Source of the DNA: Polytrichum commune
Taxonomy: Eukaryota; Streptophyta; Polytrichopsida; Polytrichales; Polytrichaceae
Direction: 5' to 3'
NCBI GenBank assembly: GCA_950295325.1
Contig: OX485806.1
Coordinates: forward strand, 15,254,001-15,318,000
DNA length: 64,000 nucleotides
The translations under genes were made by a program, and so were the position numbers. The notes beneath the pieces are model-generated. The model did no database searches. It was not told the DNA's origin and was given only the letters and a program-made list of their open reading frames with translations. Positions 23,248-35,672 of this stretch are shown here, one piece after another (within the stretch, counting starts at the first letter, position 1; every line of letters begins with the position of its first letter).

Positions 23248-24971
23248 TGGCTGACGTGCTTCCCTCGCATTCCAACCTAAATGTTCTCCTCGTGTAGTAA
23301 AAAAAAACTAGCCACAGTTGGGCCATGAAGGCCCATCAGGCAGCTTGCCTTCCTCCCATGGTGGCTAGGGTCAACCGGCGGAGCCGCCTCCACATGTATA
23401 CATTTTCACTCATTCGTTTGACTGAGCTTATAATTTTGGGTTTTTTCGGGTTTTTTGGAGAATTGCTTTTGCACAAACCATCTATGGTGCTACGGTATGG
23501 CAGAATGGGCATTTAGGTCCATATCAAACCTTATGGTAGGATCTCAATCTCCAAGAACCCATAAATTACAATAGGTTTGAATTTCCATCACAAGCCTGTG
23601 AATAGATGGTACTTGGAAGTAATTAAAGGTCTTAGAATTATGTTTATTAGCAGAGCACCCTCTTCATTTGAGTTTGGCATAGATTCAATGTCGCAATGTT
23701 GAGCTACCTTATTCTCATGTTGTTGGGGATTTTAACCTTTTCATTTGGGTACCATGGAGGGCAACTTTGTTCGAGTGTTGAAACCTAACCTCCATTTGTA
23801 AATATGTGCAACTGGGTGGCCTTTGAAAATAGTTGCCTCCTTACCCATGCAAGTTACCATGGGTCAAAATCAATCACAAAATTTTACTTTGTTTATTCAT
23901 CCGTATAGCGATGACACTTTTTATAACAATTTGTGTGTTTTGTTACTATGGTAATAACTTTTCAAACTAGTGTGGAATGTCGATAAACTAGCTCAGGGCA
24001 ACATGTTTGCACATATCAATGTAGGGTCCATACCCATCCAATAAACAATGCATCGTACATGTTGTTGTAGTGGCAGACCAAATGGGCAAGTATTGTATAC
24101 AAGGCCATTAGTAATTCACAGTCACTCACCCACATCATTCCCAACTGCAACGGGGGATCACAGGAGTGGGCCATTAAAGTTCCGTTTTGACAACCATGTT
24201 TGACAATCTCAGGTAGACGTGTTATTCGGACATTTTTCTTTTTGCATACATCTCTCGTAGGAAACGAAACACACAATTAGTGCGAGATGATTAGTAAATC
24301 CAAATCATGCAGGTAGTCATTTACCTTATTTATGCACCTCAAATGAATGTCTTATTGATTATCAAAGTGAAGATTTCTCGTGCTCATTAAATGGTCATAT
24401 AGTTCCCCCCCTCACTCATGTCAACTACCTATTGGACCATGATGACTAACATATTACGAGCACGTAGTTCCAACCTCTTTTGAACACATGTCTTTTCAAC
24501 GTCCGTTCTTAGATCCACACCTATTCACACACACACACACTCAAATTTAGGAAGTTTAGGTGTCGATGTTCTTTGCTATGTTGGAACTAGATACGTCTAG
24601 CACCTTGGAAACCCGAAACAAACTCAAGGGCCCGCATCTTCAAATCTCTCACATTCCAATTTATCAAAAAGAAAAAGAATGAATGTGAAGGAAAAGATTG
24701 TGACCATCCATGCTTCCTAGTTTATGGGCGACCACTCGTCCCATATTGATTCCGTACTTCAATGGACTCCAAGGTGGTGGGTCCTCTCCCCCCCCCTCCC
24801 TTTCCCTTCCTCTTTGAGTGCTCCCCCCCCCCCGAATTGACTAGACTTGTATGCAATGTGCATAAGTGCGGTGTCACAAAACTCCAAGGATTGGCCGTCA
24901 CGCCCTATAATTGGTGATTTCGTTTACCCAACACTCGGCCACCGAGGTTGGATCGTGGGTAATTCAAACTT
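23248..24971. other. Intergenic DNA with a dispersed repeat, no gene recognised
   Basis: Holds copy 1 of the dispersed repeat that also occurs at 43280 and 47660 (here about 24224-24535), which ends in a short CA microsatellite. Short C-rich runs occur near 24790 and 24825. Confidence 0.5.
24224..24535. repeat. Dispersed repeat family 3, copy 1
   Basis: Shared with 43280-43575 and 47660-47985. Ordered blocks include CACAATTAGTG, TTAGTAAATCCAAATC/TTAGCAAATCCAA, ATCTTATTCATT-like sequence, a CTCATCAAGTGGT-like block, and TTAGATCCACACCTA. Its right part resembles the left part of TIR family 2 in reverse, so the two may be related. Part of another copy is seen near 33940-34120. Confidence 0.5.
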
Positions 24972-25389
24972 TGAGGTAGATGGGTCTTAAGCGGCTCATT
25001 TTCTTAATCGGATTTTATATGTGTGATTGGTACATGGTTAAGTGAGGATCACTGAGCAAACATCATAGAAACACATATTCAAAAGAGATTGTATTGTGTC
25101 TTCAAGTATTAATAACTACTTTGCACTCAAGATCGAGTGAACACAATTGGGAAAGACCTACTGTCGTATAGATGTTGATAAAGCAACAAACACGCATTTC
25201 CGATACCCGTCACTAAATCAAGGGAGGTCCGATTTTCAATAAGGTTTTTGTGGATGTTTCATCATAGATTTGCTAATAAAACACAAGTTTTGTTATGTGA
25301 ATCTAACTGGTAGAAGTTGAAGCACATGAAGAACGAGAGAGAGAGAGAGAGAAAAAAAAAAAACAAACAAAATAACACCCACATACCTT
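24972..25389 (+). mobile_element. Dispersed TIR element, family 2, copy 4
   Basis: Starts GAGGTAGATGGGTCTTAAG and ends ACACCCACATACCTTATT, with the same internal blocks as 13965-14338. A (GA)n stretch (25335-25352) and an A run interrupt the right end, making the copy longer than its relatives. Confidence 0.6.
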
Positions 25390-26380
25390 ATTATTGGGGT
25401 GCATGGGGGCGATGTGCCTTTTACCTATCGTGGTCGATCTTACTTCATCGGACGGAACCGATATTTGGGTGTCTATGGCAAGGTTTGGTGTTGTAAACGG
25501 ACACTAAAAACCACACGTGTTAAAATGAGATTCAAACATGTATTGTGAGAGTATGTTACGGGTTGCATATCTAATGGTTTAAACCGTTAGGAGAATCTTT
25601 GTGATCACTTCAAGAGAGGGAGGCTTTACTTTGAATTATGATACTTTGCATCTCGACTTCAATTCGGGAACTTGAAAGAATAATCTTTGTGATTTGCAAT
25701 AAATAACTGAACGAATCGATTCCCGGGGGGCACTTGGGAGGAGGTGCACTCTTCAACAATTATCATCGAATGATCGATTAGTTCTCATCAGATTTTTCAT
25801 TGGAAAGTGATTGAATCTTATGTAGATCAAACACATGTTGTTTTTTCACAATTTGTATTTTTGTGCATACAATGGAGTCATTTCTCACATTAAAATTGAG
25901 AACCCTACAACAACCATGCGAGTGCACCATCTAGTGTGCTATCAACTACATACCTTTGTTTTTCTCTACAACTTTCTTGTATACGAGGGATTTTATTTCC
26001 ATCATCGCCCGTGTACATCATTTCAAAAGCCTAGTATAAAAAGAGAGAGAGATATGATCCACCGAGTCAAAATTGTATGTGGAGTTGGAAGTGCACACTA
26101 CCACACCACATGCCTTGATATCAAAGTTGTCATTCGATATACACCACTCCATGCACATGTGCGCGGAACCCCAAATCGATGCCTCTTATACGGTAGGTAC
26201 TCCCCTCGCCTTTTAATTGTGACCCGGAAAATGTTGCCCCGAGGGTGAGGTTGTCGCGACCCCCGATGTGGAACCACCTATCCGACCATTACGTGGTTGG
26301 AACAAAACGAACAAAAAAACCAAAACCAAATTGCAATTGAATTGAATTCTCTTCTCTTGGGAGAGCTCGGCTCGAATTCG
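25390..26380. other. Intergenic DNA, no gene recognised
   Basis: Contains a 137-codon open frame at 25835-26248 with no family resemblance and no sign of promoter or introns. I do not call it a gene. Confidence 0.5.
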
Positions 26381-26470
26381 GGCACTTGGGGCCGACTTCA
26401 GAGACCACGAGATCAAGAGGTCAAGATGCTTCGGCCAAAAGTGGCCCCGGGGAAAAACAAAGTACATACA
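26380..26470. repeat. Dispersed short repeat, copy 1 of 3
   Basis: Shares the AAGAGGTCAAG(G/A)T and GAAAAAACAAAG-type blocks with about 27565-27655, and the first of these with 27795-27885, where GTCCGCAAACCGAA is also shared. Function unknown. Confidence 0.4.
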
Positions 26471-26528
26471 TGCACTAACTTATACCTACCTACACACACC
26501 ACCACCACCAACAACAACAACAAGGTGC

Positions 26529-26532
<4 letters not shown>

Positions 26533-26563
<31 letters not shown>
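26533..26563. repeat. (CT)n microsatellite
   Basis: An uninterrupted CT tract following ACC and AAC triplet runs (26497-26522). Confidence 0.9.
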
Positions 26564-26565
<2 letters not shown>

Positions 26566-28080
26566 GCTTATATGAGGGTGTGTATTAGACGGTCGAGTAG
26601 AGTTGCGAGATGCTTCTAGAATGTAGCACATATGTTCATTCCAAGAGAGCTGTAAAGTTATCCATTACGAACCATTTTAGCATGAAATATTCATTCAATA
26701 CGAGGATTGTGGGGGCCTGGAGCAAACATCCCGTTTGGCGCATGTGGTCATCAGGATACGATCTTGTTTACATGTGTGAAGTCTAATCTATGGTAATTGT
26801 AGATTAGACTTGACACATGTAGTATGGGATCATGTTGTAATGGCCATCTGTGTCAAATAGGATGTGTGTTCTGGGACCACGTTGTCTAGTAGTGGTTGTA
26901 GGTCAAATGCCTCAAGCTCTATTCTACATTTGTGGTGGAGCAAAACAACCATGTAGGTAGAAGGTGCTTAACTTCCCCCTCCTCATGTTTATATAATACA
27001 AACTTTGTAAAGAGTAAAATGGTCGGAAGTTTATAGTTTGTAACGTGTTTATTTATCCCAAAACAATATATGCCATTTGTGCATTATCTATCATTGTAAC
27101 TAGGTCCTTCAATATATGTTTTTAACGTTTCGTAGTGCAACAAAAAAACAAAAGATAATTACTGCATACGAGCATACTTCCATTATTCCAACACACACAT
27201 CAAGGGATAGTACGTAGGTCGAAGGTTGAATTCTTAACGAATAATTTGATGTCAAAACTAGGTACACCAAATATCACATTTAGTGTGCCTCGGGCGGCAA
27301 CCACAGAGGTCATCATATGACACTTGAAACAACATGACAAGTTTTGAAAGCTACTATAATTACCACCGCACGTCAATTCTAACACCACACTTAATCAAAC
27401 GGTCATTGTATCTTCGAAGACCATGAAATTACTTTAGTAAAAAAACCACAAACATGAATGGAGCATTCTCTTCTTTCTTTCTTTCTTTCTTTTAAGGGGG
27501 TGGCAAAGGGGTATGTTCACATGTAGCCATTCCTTTTCGGCGAACAAAGCAAAGGAAAGATTGAACTCCTCTTAGAGAGCACCCCAAATGAGGACATTTG
27601 GCGAGACCAAGAGGTCAAGGTCCGCAAACCGAAGGGGTAGGAAAAAACAAAGCGCTAGAAAACAATATATATATATATTAGAAGGAAAAAAAACTTGTGC
27701 TATAAGATGCTACTTATGACACCTTATAACCTCCACACACAGACCATGGGACGCTAGATTGTGCTCATCATAATTTAACACAACTGTATAGCTTGAGCAC
27801 CCCAAATTTAGAGAGATACCGATCGAGATTGAGTGGTCAAGGTCCGCAAACCGAAAGCGGTGATGAAACCGAAGCATGGGGACAATCCACAAGTATAATA
27901 AATTAATTAGGTCGGGTTTTATGAAATGGCTGACATAAACGTTACACGGCCCCGACTTGGTTGTGTTCCATATATGGTACCACATATCACAATGAGGCAT
28001 ACTTCTCCTTTTAACACATAACGGGATTCTCATTTACGGGGAGCACTCATGCTGTGTATTGTGAACCCAGGCAAGTGTCC
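26564..28080. other. Intergenic DNA with short repeats, no gene recognised
   Basis: Contains a (TTTC)n tract (27470-27492), a TA tract (27667-27679), the second and third copies of the short repeat at 27565 and 27795, and a fragment near 27260-27285 with the ATTTAGTGT motif. Confidence 0.5.
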
Positions 28081-28084
28081 GAGG

Positions 28085-28320
28085 AGTTTTTGGGGCATAT
28101 ATAGTCAGTCAAGATCATGGTGATTTTAAATCCGACCGGTTACATGTTGGCGTCTCCAGGTTTTGCTTTATTAGTTCGAGGTGCATTCTATAGATTCTTC
28201 TAGAATGATCGGTAATTCTCTTGGAGTCTCGTACTTCGACCGGTTATTTCGCAAACTCAGTCGGTTCACATCTGTAACTAACCGCCGGTTCTCCTCGGAC
28301 ATAGTTGTGAACTTCTTGAC
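28085..28320 (+). repeat. Dispersed repeat with CCGGTT motifs, copy 2
   Basis: Contains CGACCGGTTACATGTTGG, TGCATTCTATAGATTCTTCT and CGACCGGTTATTTCGCAAAC, then GTCGGTTCACATCTGTAA. The same order is found at 44600-45040 and, inverted, at 49495-49690. It is followed by a T run at about 28345-28362. Confidence 0.5.
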
Positions 28321-28744
28321 AAGCATATGTAAATTATCAGAGGTTTTTTTTTTTTTTTTTTTAATTAGAAAGGGATCATCATGTAGATGCTTAGTAATGT
28401 TATGAAAGGGGAACTAGGAGGAGTGTTTTTTGTGTGGAGCCACTTCATTTTGTCATGTTTTGGACTTTGGCTCTAATGAACAACGCCATGGATCCAAATG
28501 TTTACATTCAATCCGCTTTGGTTTTTGGAGTTTTTTTTGGGTCTTGGAGAAATAACACTTGTATACATGGTGGCGTCTTGTTTTATATTGGGTACACACC
28601 TAGTTTAAGGGTCAATGACAATGAAAGTTTGCGAGGTGATAGGCTTTCATGTTTTTAATCCCCGTGTGTAGGTATTCGTGACACAAAATCCATCTTGGAC
28701 CCAAATGTAGGGAAAATAACCCTATTTCCATTACTTTCCTTATT

Positions 28745-29096
28745 AGGACACCTATATTTCAAGTGGCATGTGATTTGGTGTGGTTTTAAAAACGGATACC
28801 AAGAAGACATGTTTTGAAAAGAGATCGGGTTGCGTGCTCAACATACACATACCATTCCAAGCTCAGTAGTCGACATAATTGGGCCGGGGGGGGGGGGTAT
28901 ATGACCCATTTAACGAGCACAAGTATCTTTGATTTGATAATGAACAAGAGATTCGTACGAGGTCCAAAAATCATGAGGAAAGTGGCTACCGCTTTGGTTT
29001 GAATTTGCGAACCATCTTGTCATACTTCGCGTGTTTTATGTCCTAGACGAAGTTGGCTAGTCGGAAAAAAGGAATCATTTGACACCCATCTACCTT
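28745..29096 (+). mobile_element. Decayed relative of TIR family 2
   Basis: GACACCTATATTTCAAGTGG, CATGTTTTGAAAAGAGATCG and a final ACACCCATCTACCTTAAA follow the family order. A poly-G run sits inside at about 28885-28895. Divergent and probably old. Confidence 0.4.
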
Positions 29097-29139
29097 AAAC
29101 CCACCATTTAAATGCATTATATATTGTATGTCATGGTAT

Positions 29140-29510
29140 TCTACGTCACTTGTAGTAAATTTTTCTAATGACACTTCTTATGAATAAGTTCACAAGTGTT
29201 GTCACGTATGGTTGAAATTTGAAGGAAGTCCATACTAATTATCGAAACAAAATTTGGTACATTATGCATCCTAACAATTTTGTAATGAAATATTGTCATG
29301 GATGATTGAAAATTTGGACAGAAAAAAGCAAGTAGTAAGTAACAATGCTTGCAAGATTGTAATACATAACACCCAAATCGTTTTACAAGGACTGACAATA
29401 TAATGTTAGATATACATTTAGTGTTGGTGATACTACATGGGTGGGTTTACAATTAATATGAGCACAACAAATAGGAATTGATGGCACAAAATATAATATT
29501 TAGTGTAGTA
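29140..29510 (+). repeat. Dispersed repeat family 4, copy 1
   Basis: Shares CACTTCTTATGAATAAGTT, ACATTATGCATCCTAACA, ATTGTCATGGATGA-like and GTTAGATATACATTTAGTGT with 34480-34800. It ends with ATATTTAGTGTAGT, which resembles the CACTA-like termini seen at 724-1057. Confidence 0.5.
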
Positions 29511-30775
29511 ACTTCAATACATACAAGATCCACAAACAAACGGCTTAGTATTTGTGACATCGATGTAAACTCATCCATTGTGGATGAAAGGGCCCTATAC
29601 TCCACTCAACTAATTTTAGGTCTCCGATGCTATTTCTAGAGTCCAAAAAACTACAAGTAGTCATTCACAGGCTACATATAAATCACTATATTTTTCACCT
29701 TCGTAATGGATGAGTTTACGTAGACGCCACGAGTCCCTAGCCCAAACAAACTGAATGAGTCAAGTCGATTCATCATAATAATCTTGGGCAATTTAAAAAA
29801 AAAAGAACCAAGCCTTTTTTTGGGGGGCGGGGGAGTTATTAAGATGGATGGCTGAAATGAAAGAAAAAACAATCATGAAAATGCATAAATTTTAGGAATT
29901 TTTGTGTGTTGGAACAACTCATCACTGACAACACAACCTATCACATGCATTCACTCGACATTCACACAAAAAAGCAACATTCACGTGTTAGGTATTGCAC
30001 CTCTTCGTTTCAAGTCAATAAAAAGCTCAAGAACTTGCGGAGTCTATCAGAGAGAGAAATGTGTGTGTAAGAAATAAAATGTTAGCAATAACTAGCACAC
30101 TAACTCGGTCTAATCTAAACCCTCAAGACTAACATCATGTACTTAGCCACCACGAATGAAGAAAAAAAACAGTTATAATACAATGGGTTTACATGTAAGA
30201 CATGTTACGTGCCTAGATGGATAAAAAAACATATAAATATTTGCCAAAAAAATTCATGAATGTTTTTTACGGACTGCCCAAGCCTCTTTTTTTGGAAATC
30301 ACTTAATTTTTGGGCAACATCTGCCCAGCCCGCTCTCAGCCCACAGGTAACACGGACTACTATAAACAAACCAAAAAAAACAATAAGAAAATGAACATGG
30401 CCTAAAATGGCACATCAAGAAGGTGCCTCAGGCCTTCCACTCTCTCTCTCTCTCTCTCTCTCTCCCTCTCTCTCTTCTTATTCTTTCTGCTGGCATCCAA
30501 CTGTCCAAGGCTGTAAGTCAGGTGAAAAAGTAACTCAGGGGCAGATCTCCACCGTCCGATGCCATCTGGGAGCCCAGGGGTAGGAGGTAAGGTACATGTG
30601 TTGATTACCATTGTAAGTATGGTGCCTTCTGTACTACCAGGGCACTCAGGAGCCTCACTGGCTGGAACACTGAATTTGATCCAATTTTGAGTGAGGGTGC
30701 CACGTGTCACACACCTGATTGGTCGACACCCATGAGATAGGCGATGATGTCGCACCAAAAATGAAATGTAAGTTA
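29511..30775. other. Intergenic DNA; a GC-richer island with CT microsatellite at its end
   Basis: No gene recognised. The (CT)n tract lies at 30439-30474. 30475-30770 is more GC-rich than its surroundings and includes GCCACGTGTCA, a G-box/ABRE-like string. It could be a promoter fragment or a repeat piece; nothing decides this. Confidence 0.35.
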
Positions 30776-31267
30776 TTCACGAGCCAAGAGCCGTGACCAT
30801 GAGGTTGTGAGAGCCCAAAAGAAAAAGTGTCCTAAGGCGGTCCCAACACACCTCCAAAATCATCTAGTGTGGTCACGGATCTTCAAATGTAGTGTGAAGT
30901 CGTATGTGACCGGGTCCTTGAGCAATTGCTATTTCAGTTATGTTCTATTCATGCGGGTCATCGCACGTGATAAAATAGAATAAATCAATGGGTTGTGGGT
31001 GTTCGGAGTGCCATGGTCTCCCAGTTTTGTGTTAAGCCTACCTCCAAGAGGCGGTTTTCGAAAGTAGTCCCAGTGACCTTGAAACATGATTCATTTGGTG
31101 CCATGTAGGAATCCATGTAGACTTTACGTCCGTTTTGTATTCACATACTCCGTTGGTCCCTCGAGTGTAGTGTGAAGCGAACTTGGACTGGCTCTACCTT
31201 TTCCCACCAATGAGAGTGCTTGAAGTGTATTGGTCACGGGCTCTCAGTCTCATGTGTGAAGTGGCCC
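30776..31267. mobile_element. PIF/Harbinger-like MITE, family 1, copy 2
   Basis: TTA target copies lie at 30773-30775 and 31268-31270. The right end is complete (ATGTGTGAAGTGGCCC), while the left end has lost its first bases and starts TTCACGAGCCAAGAGCCGTG. The interior matches the copy at 35004 closely in inverted orientation (CATGGTCTCCCAGTTTTGTG, TAGACTTTACGTCC, CACCAATGAGAGTGCTT). About 492 bp, non-coding. Confidence 0.8.
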
Positions 31268-31270
31268 TTA

Positions 31271-33935
31271 GATTGGTAGTAATGGTCGGGTTTCCACTAG
31301 GGATGAATGTTCACAACACCTACCGAAGGGGAGGGTTAAGTGGATGAAGAGAGGGTGAAAAAACTCATTATTAATGTAGGGTGTGGGGTTTGTTATTTTA
31401 GAATGTCTGATTTTTAAATTAGGACCAAAGATCCCACATTAGTCTAGTGGAATGAAGTTGCGAAGAATTGATAACTAATGTACATGGGGGCATGTTTTTA
31501 CGATTGTCCCCTCAATCTATGTTAGGAAATGAAACCATTGCACTAGGGTCCAAGACCGACCAGACTATGGCATTGAGCAATGCTATTAGTTGAGAGCAAA
31601 AACTTGGAGCCAAAAGGAGTTACACTAGCATGACTTTGAGTCCAAAGTATGAAAAAAGTGAAATGGCGTTGATGTGGCACTGCATTCCCGCCAAATATTG
31701 GTAGTCGTGACTTAGTATATACTTATTGTTGTGTTAGAAAATACTCCACCCAACTTGAGAAAATAGATTTCAAACTCGGGGTTTGACGTTGAATGTAAAG
31801 TAAGGTTCATGAAGAGATGTTTTGGACGCATAATATCTTGGACATGGACCCTAACATGAACGCATTTCAGTTTACCACAGTGTTGGCATCACCCACAAAC
31901 TAGATTTTGAAGGAAAATTACAAGGAAAATAACAAAATTTTGGGAGATCATCTTGCCAACATCAACGTTTTGTCATGTTAGAAAGAGGAAAAAAAACATA
32001 AAATTGGGAGGGACAAAGGATACAACACAATTGAAGAAAAACATGGACACTCGAGGGAGGAAAACATTGCAACAAATATGGGAGTACAAAGCACTATGGA
32101 TGGTTTCATATTGGGGTCCAAGATTGAAAAAGACGAAGAATAACTCCGATCTTCAAGGAATGACATGATTTATTGGTGTTAGTTTTCTCGATAGAGCATT
32201 TAAACAAGTATTCTAGTAGAGAGGTGAATAACAATGTTTATAGGATAGAAGTTCCGTGTCCATATCCTCTCTCGATTGTGAGCCTCTAGGTCCCACGTGG
32301 TTAAATACGTGTCTAGTTCATCTAGAACCCCCCCCCCCCACCGTAATGACACGTGGTAGAAGGAACATAATATGGATAACTTTAGTAACAATCACAAAGC
32401 TCGATCATCAAACACGGGGTTCGATGATGTCCAATATTTAAATAGACACCATAACCCCCAAAAAAACCTCTAATTTCAAAGTCTTAGAAATTTCTTTTGG
32501 ATTAGAGTTCAGATCCATGCATGAAGCTTGGAATCTCAAACTAGAAGAAATGTTTCTAAACGATGAACTTGGGAAATTCTCAATAAATTGCTACGTGCAA
32601 ATTACTTTATTATTTCATATCCGAATGTGCAATAGCATGTGGGTGAAGAGGATCTTCATTCATACTTGCAAGTCATGAGCTAGCGTTCATACTATTGCTA
32701 CCACCCTAAATCAAAGTGAACTCATTAGGGTTATTGTTTTCCGGCTCCTGGCCGATACGATCATGTGATTGTAAAATTTTCTTAGCTTTCCAAACCCAGT
32801 GTAAACCCACCCTTTGTAAAGCTCGAGTACCCCAACTTGGAAACATGGGCATGAGAGTTCGTCGGCCCATTGGCATTGGGATTTCCCCTAGATTGACAAG
32901 CTTTGGGACTACATGTAGGGGATGAAAATACATAACAAGACCAATGAATGAAATGTACATGGAATTGATTATAGGGTTCGGAAAGCCAAAAGCCTAATGA
33001 GACTGAAAATACATCAAGATGGTCTCAAACCGGCTAATCGCCTAGAATAGTGGAGTGCAATAGCCTCTCTGCGATAGAGACTAATGTCAATTAGATGATA
33101 TGATTGAATTTTATTTTTTAAAAATACTCGAGGCTCCCTCCCAATGGGGAACAACTGCATAAAAGGGCAAGGGATACACCAAGGGCAACATGTTGGGTTA
33201 AGAAAATAAACACGGGCATGGGGAAGGAGCCATGACATGTCTATGGTAGTAGGGGAAGAAAGGCTAGGAAATGGGAAGGAGAAAAAGGAGAAAGAAATAG
33301 AAAACAAACAAAAATCAAATAAAATAAAGATAAAATATGGGCAACGGGCAGAGGCACGCAACATAGTAAGGTGAGGCGAGGAAGGACAAGGAAGGATGGA
33401 GTGGGTGGGAGTTAAGTCAAGTGATGTGAGATGGCTTGTGTTTTTTATTTTTTATTCTTATTTTTAATAAACGAGGGGCTTTACTCGTGGAGAAGAAAGC
33501 AATTTCCTATTGGTTGTCGATTTGTTAGCCATGTGAGCCACATGCAAAGAGCACCGTTTGTAATTGCATACGAACGGACACATGGATAGTTGTCCATGAG
33601 AAGTAGGGAAAATGACTCCCAAGTACATTAGTCACCGCAACACTTAAAAGCATGAGGATGAAAGGCAGTTATGTGCACACATGCTTATAAAGAGAACAAC
33701 ATTTTTCCAAAAGGTATTCTCCTTTGCACTACACATTGCAATCACGTATTTGTGCTTGAACCATGTGACCATGGATTACTTCACTTATGTCATGAGTGGG
33801 TGTCTAATGTGTTCTTTTGCTAAACACAAGTCACGTGGGAGGAAAATATTGGTGTGCTAAGCTACACGTGTTTTGTTTGTTTCGTCTCCTCCCCCCCCCC
33901 ACCACCTTTTTTTTAGCTTGATTCCTATAGGGTAT
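31271..33935. other. Intergenic DNA, no gene recognised
   Basis: Only short open frames. A poly-C run lies near 32328-32338. The longest frame (minus strand, 33014-33364) is low-complexity F/S/P-rich and I do not believe it. Confidence 0.5.
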
Positions 33936-34479
33936 TAAACACTTGACCAATACGAAGATGATAAGCAAATCCCGACCTAGATTGTAGCCATTTCCAACAT
34001 AATTTTTTGGTGCTCATATAAATATTTTTATCCACGATCAAGGTAAAGATTCTCTTCTTCTTGACTAATCGTACCAATCATGTTCACTACGAAACCTAAA
34101 ATAGTTAACACAATTTTAGCATGTGCTTGATTTGCTTATGAACACATGTTTTTGGGGTGTTTGTTCTAGGATAAGTAACCAAACAAGCAAACGGAAAACC
34201 AAGAAGGGAAGGAAAGAAACAACAAGGGATGCGAGTGAGAACAAAAGCATGGGTAAGCTAGGCATGACCAAATTAAAAAGTGAAGGGAGGGGGGGGGGGA
34301 AAGGAGCTTGAACAAAACTTGTGTAGACCGAGAACTCCCCATGACAAATGGCTACATGTTAATTTTGTTTAAGGTTTCTTTATTGTTTAAGAGTCACGGA
34401 TTACACTCCAAAATCCGTACGTTGGAAAGTTACACCCATGGAAACCACTCAAACTACAAAAGAAAAATTCATTCACACT

Positions 34480-34800
34480 AAACATTATGTTTAATGTCCC
34501 ATGATATTTTATGTCACCATGGTAACTTTTCGAACATCACTTCTTATGAACAAGTTTGCAAATAATGTCATCCTAACTTACTTCCAGTTCAATCACTTTT
34601 ATTACATTATGCATCCTAACATTGACATTATGAAACATTTTCACGGATGACGGAAAATTGGATGAGAAATCGCTTCTTCGGTGACTATAATTGCAACACT
34701 GTAAATCTATAATGCCCAAACATTTTTTTTACATACAAGAAATAACAAACAATGTTAGATATACATTTAGTGTTGGTGACATCAAATACTAAATGTATAC
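34480..34800 (+). repeat. Dispersed repeat family 4, copy 2
   Basis: Same ordered blocks as 29140-29510: CACTTCTTATGAACAAGTT, ACATTATGCATCCTAACA, TTTCACGGATGA and GTTAGATATACATTTAGTGT. Confidence 0.5.
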
Positions 34801-35003
34801 CTAATATACGGTTTACGGTTGACAGTTTACGATTATGATAGAGCAAAGACAAAGCAAATTGGTGACATCAAATACAAATATTTAGCGTATTTCTTTATGG
34901 GACGCAATAATTCTGTCTTGCCAACCGAAGGTGGGAGGAGGGGCAGGGCCCAAAAAGAGGAAAACCAGAACTGGAAGAATGGGTAAAGGGAGAAGAGAAA
35001 CGA

Positions 35004-35508
35004 GGGCCACTTCACACACGGGACTGAGAGCCCGTGACCACTACACTTCAAGCACACTCATTGGTGGAAAAGGCACAGACCATCCAAGTTCGCGTCAAAG
35101 TACGCTTGAGGGACCAACGGACTATGTGAATGCAAGATGGACGTAAAGTCTCCGTGGATTCCTACATGGCATCAAATGGATCAAGTTCCATGGTCACTTG
35201 GACTAATTTTCAAAAATCATTTTTTGGAGGTAGGCCTAACACAAAACCGGGAGACCATGGCATTCCAAACACCCACAACCCATTGATTTATTCTATTTTA
35301 TCATGTGTGAGCACCCGCATGAAAAGAAATCCATTGAAATAGCAATCCCGTTGAGGGCCCGGCCACATACGACTTCACACTACGCTTGAAGACCCGTGAC
35401 CACAGTACCTGATTTTGGGGGTGTCTTGGGACGACGGCCTTTGGGCGCGTTCTTTTGGGCTCTCACAGTTGCGTGGTCACGGCTCTTGGGTCGTGTGTGA
35501 AGTGCGCC
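35004..35508. mobile_element. PIF/Harbinger-like MITE, family 1, copy 3, next to the invertase promoter
   Basis: The left end GGGCCACTTCACACACGGGA and the reverse complement of the right end (GGCGCACTTCACACACGACC) are inverted repeats that extend about 36 bp to GTGACCAC. The 505-bp body is inverted relative to the 30776 copy. Flanks are CGA and TGA, so the expected TTA duplication is not preserved or the ends have mutated. It lies about 165 bp upstream of the invertase TATA box. Confidence 0.75.
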
Positions 35509-35514
35509 TGAGAG

Positions 35515-35665
35515 CAAAAGAAGGGCAGCGGGCAGGGGTGGGGAAGAAAGGGCAGGGGCAGCGGGGAAGGAAAGCGGGGTAATAAAAGAGTCGGGGTGGG
35601 GGGCAATAATAGGGGCCCGGGGGGGGGCCCACGGGGCAAGGGGGAAGGGGGGCAGCAGTAGAGTA
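35515..35665 (+). promoter_or_regulatory. G-rich promoter-proximal tract
   Basis: Many G runs of three or more lie on the plus strand (GGGCAGCGGGCAGGGGTGGGG and later GGGGCCCGGGGGGGGGCCC), close enough together to allow G-quadruplexes. It immediately precedes the TATA box at 35673. A role in transcription is inferred from position only. Confidence 0.4.
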
Positions 35666-35672
35666 GGGAGGG

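Noticed and set aside
25835-26248. 137-codon plus-strand open frame
   Set aside because: Translation resembles no family and has no coding signature. Chance opening in AT-rich DNA is more likely.
30402-30758. 118-codon minus-strand open frame
   Set aside because: The C-terminal third is an RE repeat from the CT microsatellite, and the rest matches nothing.
33014-33364. 116-codon minus-strand open frame
   Set aside because: F/S/P-rich low-complexity translation of an A-rich purine tract.
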